This document shows positions 43,210-48,803 of a stretch of DNA of 48,803 nucleotides, in pieces. A model generated the notes under the pieces. It saw only the letters and a list, made by a program, of their open reading frames with translations, did not search any database and had not been told where the DNA came from. The translations under genes and the position numbers were made by a program. Source of the stretch: Basidiobolus meristosporus CBS 931.73 (Eukaryota; Basidiobolomycota; Basidiobolomycetes; Basidiobolales; Basidiobolaceae); assembly GCA_002104905.1 (NCBI GenBank), contig MCFE01000662.1:1-48803 (forward strand), given 5' to 3'. How positions within the stretch are numbered: the first letter of the stretch is position 1; every line of letters starts with the position of its first letter.

Positions 43210-43577
43210 TGTTATGATCTGCCGCTTGAATGTTTAAGTTAGATCAGTTTTTAGTCAAATCAGTTAGTATATGTTTAGGTTATCAGTACATCAGTATTAT
43301 CTATGAAAGCAGTAGCATTAGTCAGCAAATGAATCAGCAGATCCTTATCAGACAGAAATAGATATATTAAGTAGGATCTTATTGGGTGATGATGATGCAA
43401 TCAAATGAGTCATCAGCCACAACCTACATTAGGAAATACAATTAGTCAGCAATTGATCTGGCAAAATGTATATAAGGAGCTGCTGGAACCTCAATAAAAA
43501 TCAGTTCAAGTTTTAGTGAATACAATACTAGCTAAACTCCCTATTCCTCTACAACTCTTATACCAAGACTTGTAACA
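43210..43577 (+). repeat. 5' LTR of the intact gypsy element
   Basis: TGTTATGATCTGCC...CTTGTAACA with TGTTA/TAACA terminal repeats. It contains TATATAAG (43469-43476) and AATAAA (43493-43498). Confidence 0.96.
43469..43476 (+). promoter_or_regulatory. TATA box of gypsy LTR
   Basis: TATATAAG, conserved in all gypsy LTR copies of the window. Transcription would start about 30 bp downstream. The AATAAA at 43493-43498 (48063-48068 in the 3' LTR) is the likely poly(A) signal. The R region is inferred, not seen. Confidence 0.6.
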
Positions 43578-43578
43578 T

Positions 43579-43590
43579 TGGTAGCAGCGA
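43579..43590 (+). promoter_or_regulatory. Gypsy primer-binding site
   Basis: TGGTAGCAGCGA starts one base after the LTR. It is complementary to a tRNA 3' end CGCTGCTACCA. An initiator tRNA-Met ending in this sequence is plausible for fungi, but the tRNA gene is not in the window. Confidence 0.7.
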
Positions 43591-43635
43591 TAACCAGAAA
43601 CCTCCCTCCTGAAGAAAGAAGAAACCACCCTCAAG

Positions 43636-46600
43636 ATGTCGGACAATCAAGAATGGAAGAATGCCATGCAGCAAATCCTGGCCCAACAGCAACAGCTACT
43701 CCAGATCCTCAGCCAACAGCAACAAGGAATGACTACCATGGCTCAGAGCCAGCAAAGCCCTGTCAAGAGCAACTTTAGTGTGAAGGTCAACCGGTACCAT
43801 GGCAGAGTCAATGAAAACCTGGGAACTTGGCTCTTTCAGATTGAAGAAGCTTTTAAAGCTAAAGGAATTGCTCCAGAGAGCAAGTTGCATTATGCAGCTT
43901 CTTACCTGGCAGATGCAGCTTTACAGTGGTACCACAACAAGATCAGGTCAGCTACTATGATGGGATGCTCTACAATCTCTACCTGGGATGAGTTTGTGTC
44001 GGAAATTCAGGATGCTTTTGAACCTCCACACCAGCAGACACTACTAAGAAGGAAGTTAAAGACACTCAGACAGAAAGGAATGGTGCAAGAATACATCTAT
44101 GAGTACAGATGTCTACTTGGACAAATTGAAAGAATGGACCCCTTGGATCAAGTTGAATACTTTATTGATGGGTTGAAAGAAAGAACTCGCAAGGAAGTCA
44201 ATTACCGAAGACCTCAGACTATTGAAGAAGCCATCAAGATTGCCATTGACTATGACTCAGCTATGTTTGGAGTTGGGAAGCCTACAGTGACTAGTCAGAA
44301 AGGCTATAATCATTATGAAAGAAGACAATCAGAAGCAGTACCAATGGAAATAGACGCTATGCAGAAGAATCCCTCCTCAGAAGAATGCAAGAAGAGAGGA
44401 CTTTGCTTCAATTGCCACCAGCAGGGACATATTGCAAAGTACTGCCCTCAGAAAAGAAATGGACACCAGCCAACAAGAACCTTCAACCATATTGAGTCCC
44501 ATGAGCACAATAATGAGGAAGATGAGCTTGAAGAAGACTCGGAACTCACCTTCCATATGACAGAAGAGTACTTGTCCCAAATGACTTCAAACTCAGGGAA
44601 GTTATTGTACCTGAATGGAGCAATCAATGGAGTACCTGCCAAGATCATGATTGACTCAGGAGCATCGCATGAGTACATGTCAGAGCAATTTGCTTTGAAA
44701 GCTGGAATCAACTCGGAACCTACCAAATCAACTTCAGTCTCCACAGCTGATGGGAACTCCCACATAATCAACCGTATTACCCAGCCAGTAAGAATGAAGA
44801 TCAATGACTATGAAGAAGACCTACAGGCTTATATATTTGGGAACTGCAAGTTTGACCTTGTACTTGGGAAAACCTGGCTATTTTGTCGTGATCCATCAAT
44901 CAACTGGAGAACCCATGCTACTCAGATCCAAAAAGACAACAAGACCTATGAGCTATTACCTGCCAGGCTGGATTTCAACTTGGTCAATTCCAGTGTGTGT
45001 GAGACAAGTGAACTTAGCAAGACCCAGTTCTGTAGAGCACTTAGAAAAGGTACCCAGATGTTCCTCATGGCGGTATTACAGGAGGATTCCTCTATCCTAG
45101 CACCCCAGCAGGTCCAGACTCTCTTGAAGAAATATTCAGACGTGTTTCCAGATGAGCTTGTAAGCCTACCACCAGTCAGAGACGTGGATCATGCCATTGA
45201 CACAGGAGATAGCCCTCCAGTGAGCAAGACACCTTACAGAATGAGTCCATTGGAATTGGAGGAAATGAAGAAACAAATTGATCAGCTATTGGAGCAAGGA
45301 TACATCAGGCCCAGCAAGTCACCTTGGGGAGCACCAGTGCTTTTTGTGAAAAAGAAGGATGGAACACTTAGGATGTGCATTGACTACAGAGCCCTGAACT
45401 CAGTTACCGTCAAGAATAAGTACCCCATACCTCGGATTGATGAGCTTTTGGACCAACTTAATGGAGCCACTATTTTCAGCAAGATCGACCTCATGTCAGG
45501 ATACAACCAGATTAGGGTGAAACCAGAAGATATCCCTAAGACAGCATTCAGGACCAGATATGGACATTACGAGTACTTAGTCATGAGTTTTGGCCTCACT
45601 AATGCCCCTGCAACATTCATGACGCTGATGCAGACTGTCTTTCAGGAGTACTTAGACAAGTTTGTGATAATCTACCTGGATGACATATTGATATACAGCA
45701 TGACAGAAAAGGATCACATGGTGCACATTGAAAAGGTCTTGAAGAAACTAAGAGAGAACAAGCTATATGGCAAGCTAGCCAAGTGTGAATTCTTCAAGGA
45801 ACACGTAGAATATCTGGGACACATAGTGACTAGCACAGGAGTAACCTTAGACCCCAAGAAGGTGGAAGTAATCAAGAATTTGAAGCAGCCCCATAGCATA
45901 TCAGAACTCAGATCCTTCCTTGGAATGGTTTCCTATTATCGGAGATTTGTCAAGTCATTTGCAAGTATTGCAGCCCCTTTAACTGATATCCTCAAGAAAG
46001 ACAATACCTACAAGTGGGACATAGCTTGTGAGACTGCCTTCCAGACACTAAAGAATGAACTTGCTAAGCTGCCAAGCTTAAGAATACCAGACTTCAGAAA
46101 AGAGTTCACTCTGTGCACAGATGCTTCAGATTATGCAATTGGTGGAGTGCTGAGCCAAGAACACGAGGGAAAGGACTACCCTGTTGCCTTTGAATCCAAG
46201 AAACTGAACTCAGCAGAACAAAACTATCCAGTTCATGAGAAGGAGATGCTTGCTATAATACACTGTTTGAAGACATGGAGATGCTATATTGAAGGAGTCA
46301 AATGCACTGTGAAGACTGATCATGCCTCCCTCAAGTATATATTTACTCAGAAGGTACTCTCTAGAAGAATGACAAGATGGAGTGAATACATTCAGCAATT
46401 TGACCTGAAGATTGTCTACTGTCCTGGAAAAAACAACACGGTTGCTGATGCCTTATCAAGATTAGATCAAGTTGCACAACTCAACTTGGTGCATGAATCA
46501 GATTGGCCTAGCCTATTACCAAAGTACTTGGAGGACCAAGCCATTCCTAATGAGGTGGATGAAGATATCAAGAAGATAATCCGTGATGAGGCCAGCAAAT

Positions 46601-47769
46601 TTGTTGTACAGAATGAAACACTCTACCGAATTGTTGATGGAAGCCCTATTGCCTATTGTCCTTATGTTGCTCGCCTGGATTTAATACATAAGCTACACAA
46701 TGGATATGGACATCTTGGGATTGAAGGAACCTATAGCCTTGTAAAAGCCAGAGCATGGTGGCCCAGAATGAAACAAGACATTGAGAAGCTAGTAAAAACA
46801 TGCCCAAACTGCCAAATCAATCAAGGCCAGCCACAAAGAATTGCCGAACTCTTCCCTTTGGAGCCTGTAAGACCATTTGAGAGATGGGGAATTGACTTTA
46901 TTGGAAGACTGCCAACTACCAGGAAATGCAACCGTTGGATCCTAGTAGCAATTGACCATGCCACTAAATGGCCAGTTGCTAAAGCTGTACCAATAGCCAG
47001 TGAACAAGAAGTTGCAAGTTTCATTTACCATGAGATCCTGATGAAGTTTGGATGCCCTGTGGAGATCTTATCCGATAGAGGTGCAAACTTTATGGCAAAG
47101 ACATTAGAGGCTTACCTGGAAATGCAGCAGATCAGACACTTGAAAACCTCGGCATATCACCCCAGAACTAATGGAGTCACTGAGCGGTTTAATGGATTAT
47201 TTGGAAAAATGCTGACCAAGTATGCAAATGGAGTTGTCAGTAGATGGGATGAGTATATAGACCAAGCACTCTTTGCATGCAGAGTCAGAGTACACAACAC
47301 CACCCATCAATCACCATTTTACTTAGTTTATGGATGTAAACCAAGGATTCCAGGAGATCTCACACAACCAAAGCTTACAGACACCTTAGAAGATGAACTC
47401 AGTCAGCCAAGTAGACACCAGCAACTGGAACAAAGACGTCAAGAGGCACAGACCAAAGTATCTCAAAGTGCAGAAAAGATGAAGCAGAGATTTGATAAGA
47501 CTATAGCACCAGAAGCATTGACAGTTGGGAACTTTGTATTGCTAAGAAACAACACTCGGAAGAAGTTTGAGCCACAATGGACAGGACCATTCAAGATCAT
47601 CAGAGAATGTCCATTTGCAACTTACCAACTGGTGGACAAACAAGGCAATATCCGGGAAGACTTAGTGCATAGGGACAGACTCAAGCTTGCAAGACTTGCT
47701 GATAATACTGAACCATCAAGATATTGGTATCACAAGAAAAGAGATTCAGGAGAACCCTCTCAACTTTAG
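43636..47769 (+). CDS. Gypsy Gag-Pol polyprotein, 1377 aa
   Basis: One open frame without the frameshift or stop that many retrotransposons place between gag and pol. Order: Gln-rich start, gag core (about 55-230, with [14 protein letters not shown] and DAFEPPHQ), zinc knuckle C257-x2-C260-x4-H265-x4-C270, protease IDSGAS (D340), RT with YLDD at 680-683, RNase H LCTDASD (D829), HHCC domain, integrase D1087, D1147, E1183 (DD35E), and a C-terminal WTGPFKI (GPY/F-like) module. No chromodomain is seen, unlike the element at 18300. Stop TAG ends at 47769, ten bases before the 3' LTR. All catalytic residues are present and the LTRs are almost identical, so this is a candidate active element. The start ATG at 43636 is the first in the frame and lies 58 bases after the LTR. 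Confidence 0.97.
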   Translation: MSDNQEWKNAMQQILAQQQQLLQILSQQQQGMTTMAQSQQSPVKSNFSVKVNRYHGRVNENLGTWLFQIEEAFKAKGIAPESKLHYAASYLADAALQWYHNKIRSATMMGCSTISTWDEFVSEIQDAFEPPHQQTLLRRKLKTLRQKGMVQEYIYEYRCLLGQIERMDPLDQVEYFIDGLKERTRKEVNYRRPQTIEEAIKIAIDYDSAMFGVGKPTVTSQKGYNHYERRQSEAVPMEIDAMQKNPSSEECKKRGLCFNCHQQGHIAKYCPQKRNGHQPTRTFNHIESHEHNNEEDELEEDSELTFHMTEEYLSQMTSNSGKLLYLNGAINGVPAKIMIDSGASHEYMSEQFALKAGINSEPTKSTSVSTADGNSHIINRITQPVRMKINDYEEDLQAYIFGNCKFDLVLGKTWLFCRDPSINWRTHATQIQKDNKTYELLPARLDFNLVNSSVCETSELSKTQFCRALRKGTQMFLMAVLQEDSSILAPQQVQTLLKKYSDVFPDELVSLPPVRDVDHAIDTGDSPPVSKTPYRMSPLELEEMKKQIDQLLEQGYIRPSKSPWGAPVLFVKKKDGTLRMCIDYRALNSVTVKNKYPIPRIDELLDQLNGATIFSKIDLMSGYNQIRVKPEDIPKTAFRTRYGHYEYLVMSFGLTNAPATFMTLMQTVFQEYLDKFVIIYLDDILIYSMTEKDHMVHIEKVLKKLRENKLYGKLAKCEFFKEHVEYLGHIVTSTGVTLDPKKVEVIKNLKQPHSISELRSFLGMVSYYRRFVKSFASIAAPLTDILKKDNTYKWDIACETAFQTLKNELAKLPSLRIPDFRKEFTLCTDASDYAIGGVLSQEHEGKDYPVAFESKKLNSAEQNYPVHEKEMLAIIHCLKTWRCYIEGVKCTVKTDHASLKYIFTQKVLSRRMTRWSEYIQQFDLKIVYCPGKNNTVADALSRLDQVAQLNLVHESDWPSLLPKYLEDQAIPNEVDEDIKKIIRDEASKFVVQNETLYRIVDGSPIAYCPYVARLDLIHKLHNGYGHLGIEGTYSLVKARAWWPRMKQDIEKLVKTCPNCQINQGQPQRIAELFPLEPVRPFERWGIDFIGRLPTTRKCNRWILVAIDHATKWPVAKAVPIASEQEVASFIYHEILMKFGCPVEILSDRGANFMAKTLEAYLEMQQIRHLKTSAYHPRTNGVTERFNGLFGKMLTKYANGVVSRWDEYIDQALFACRVRVHNTTHQSPFYLVYGCKPRIPGDLTQPKLTDTLEDELSQPSRHQQLEQRRQEAQTKVSQSAEKMKQRFDKTIAPEALTVGNFVLLRNNTRKKFEPQWTGPFKIIRECPFATYQLVDKQGNIREDLVHRDRLKLARLADNTEPSRYWYHKKRDSGEPSQL

Positions 47770-47770
47770 T

Positions 47771-47779
47771 AGGGGAGAA
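47771..47779 (+). promoter_or_regulatory. Polypurine tract
   Basis: AGGGGAGAA directly before the 3' LTR, the expected plus-strand primer of reverse transcription. It is also present at copy A (reverse complement at 10538-10546). Confidence 0.8.
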
Positions 47780-48147
47780 TGTTATGATCTGCCGCTTGAA
47801 TGTTTAAGTTAGATCAGTTTTTAGTCAAATCAGTTAGTATATGTTTAGGTTATCAGTACATCAGTATTATCTATGAAATCAGTAGCATTAGTCAGCAAAT
47901 GAATCAGCAGATCCTTATCAGACAGAAATAGATATATTAAGTAGGATCTTATTGGGTGATGATGATGCAATCAAATGAGTCATCAGCCACAACCTACATT
48001 AGGAAATACAATTAGTCAGCAATTGATCTGGCAAAATGTATATAAGGAGCTGCTGGAACCTCAATAAAAATCAGTTCAAGTTTTAGTGAATACAATACTA
48101 GCTAAACTCCCTATTCCTCTACAACTCTTATACCAAGACTTGTAACA
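47780..48147 (+). repeat. Shared LTR between two gypsy internal regions
   Basis: 368 bp, one difference from the 5' LTR. It serves as the 3' LTR of the upstream unit and, by position, as the 5' LTR of the following one. Confidence 0.95.
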
Positions 48148-48803
48148 TTGGTAGCAGCGATAACCAGAAACCTCCCTCCTGAAGAAAGAAGAAACCACCC
48201 TCAAGATGTCGGACAATCAAGAATGGAAGAATGCCATGCAGCAAATCCTGGCCCAACAGCAACAGCTACTCCAGATCCTCAGCCAACAGCAACAAGGAAT
48301 GACTACCATGGCTCAGAGCCAGCAAAGCCCTGTCAAGAGCAACTTTAGTGTGAAGGTCAACCGGTACCATGGCAGAGTCAATGAAAACCTGGGAACTTGG
48401 CTCTTTCAGATTGAAGAAGCTTTTAAAGCTAAAGGAATTGCTCCAGAGAGCAAGTTGCATTATGCAGCTTCTTACCTGGCAGATGCAGCTTTACAGTGGT
48501 ACCACAACAAGATCAGGTCAGCTACTATGATGGGATGCTCTACAATCTCTACCTGGGATGAGTTTGTGTCGGAAATTCAGGATGCTTTTGAACCTCCACA
48601 CCAGCAGACACTACTAAGAAGGAAGTTAAAGACACTCAGACAGAAAGGAATGGTGCAAGAATACATCTATGAGTACAGATGTCTACTTGGACAAATTGAA
48701 AGAATGGACCCCTTGGATCAAGTTGAATACTTTATTGATGGGTTGAAAGAAAGAACTCGCAAGGAAGTCAATTACCGAAGACCTCAGACTATTGAAGAAG
48801 CCA
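48148..48803 (+). mobile_element. Second gypsy internal region, cut by window end
   Basis: The 656 bp after the LTR repeat 43578-44233 with no difference that I could find, beginning with the primer site. No target sequence separates it from the upstream unit. Confidence 0.93.
48206..48803 (+). CDS. Gypsy Gag-Pol, second unit (partial)
   Basis: The frame opens at ATG 48206 with [13 protein letters not shown] and stays open to the window end (199 full codons). It is the same as the first 199 residues of the protein at 43636 and covers the Gln-rich start and most of the gag core. It lacks a stop only because the window ends. Confidence 0.93.
   Translation, partial: MSDNQEWKNAMQQILAQQQQLLQILSQQQQGMTTMAQSQQSPVKSNFSVKVNRYHGRVNENLGTWLFQIEEAFKAKGIAPESKLHYAASYLADAALQWYHNKIRSATMMGCSTISTWDEFVSEIQDAFEPPHQQTLLRRKLKTLRQKGMVQEYIYEYRCLLGQIERMDPLDQVEYFIDGLKERTRKEVNYRRPQTIEEA

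Larger units (their letters stand above)
43210..48147 (+). mobile_element. Ty3/gypsy element, complete and apparently intact
   Basis: 4938 bp: 368-bp LTR, primer site, single Gag-Pol frame, polypurine tract, 368-bp LTR. The LTRs differ only at 43309 (G) versus 47879 (T). It is inserted into a family-2 LTR, with CCGG at 43206-43209 as the probable 4-bp target. The expected second CCGG is not found after 48147, where another internal region starts. Confidence 0.95.

Noticed and set aside
43578-43778. Short open frame at the start of each gypsy internal region
   Set aside because: It overlaps the primer site and Gag start in another frame. Gag is the conserved product.
1-48803. Host genes or RNA genes hidden between elements
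   Set aside because: The few unassigned gaps (22266-22320, 23986-24321, 30700-30814) are short, AT-rich and without credible frames, and I saw no tRNA- or rRNA-like sequence.

Overview
The window is an island of nested transposable elements. I find no host gene, no tRNA or rRNA gene and no CRISPR array, and nearly every stretch can be assigned to a mobile element. It looks like a filamentous fungus, most likely a basidiomycete. Ty3/gypsy elements with and without a chromodomain, Ty1/copia relics, PIF/Harbinger elements and a Plavaka-like (Tnp2/CMC-type) DNA transposon occur together in AT-rich sequence. The organism is inferred from element content only.

Layout. (1) 1-18212 is the old layer. 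A decayed copia element (minus strand, 1-2491 and 6957-7443) was split by a Plavaka-like transposon (2492-6956), which later received a chromovirus LTR (now solo, TSD AGTAA). A second Plavaka-like copy (8555-16919, TIR CCCTATGAAAAA, TSD AAA) sits in a copia LTR and was itself hit by a gypsy element (10170-15106, TSD CAGG). (2) 18280-22265 is a chromodomain gypsy element that has lost its 5' LTR and gag but keeps an open 1145-codon pol. (3) 22321-24321 is a divergent solo LTR plus Plavaka-like debris. (4) 24322-43209 holds three Harbinger elements and a degraded fourth, interleaved with a 1.07-kb LTR family (called family 2 here) seen only as LTRs, and with a second decayed gypsy copy. The deepest nest is gypsy LTR > family-2 LTR > Harbinger copy 2. 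(5) 43210-48147 is a young, apparently complete gypsy element (single 1377-aa Gag-Pol, LTRs differing at one of 368 positions). It runs through its 3' LTR straight into a second, identical internal region cut by the window end, so it is either a tandem retroelement or an assembly duplication.

How the parts work. The complete gypsy element has a promoter-bearing LTR, an initiator-Met-like primer site, a polypurine tract, and gag, protease, RT, RNase H and DD35E integrase in one frame. The Harbinger elements carry a divergent gene pair: a DDE transposase with D121, D192 and E236, intact in two copies, and an unrecognised accessory protein that is broken in every copy. The Plavaka-like elements also pair a transposase with a divergent accessory gene. 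Decay is dominated by nested insertion, LTR-LTR recombination (many solo LTRs) and, in the CpG-rich Harbinger ends, CpG to TpG/CpA change, which suggests cytosine methylation or a RIP-like process.
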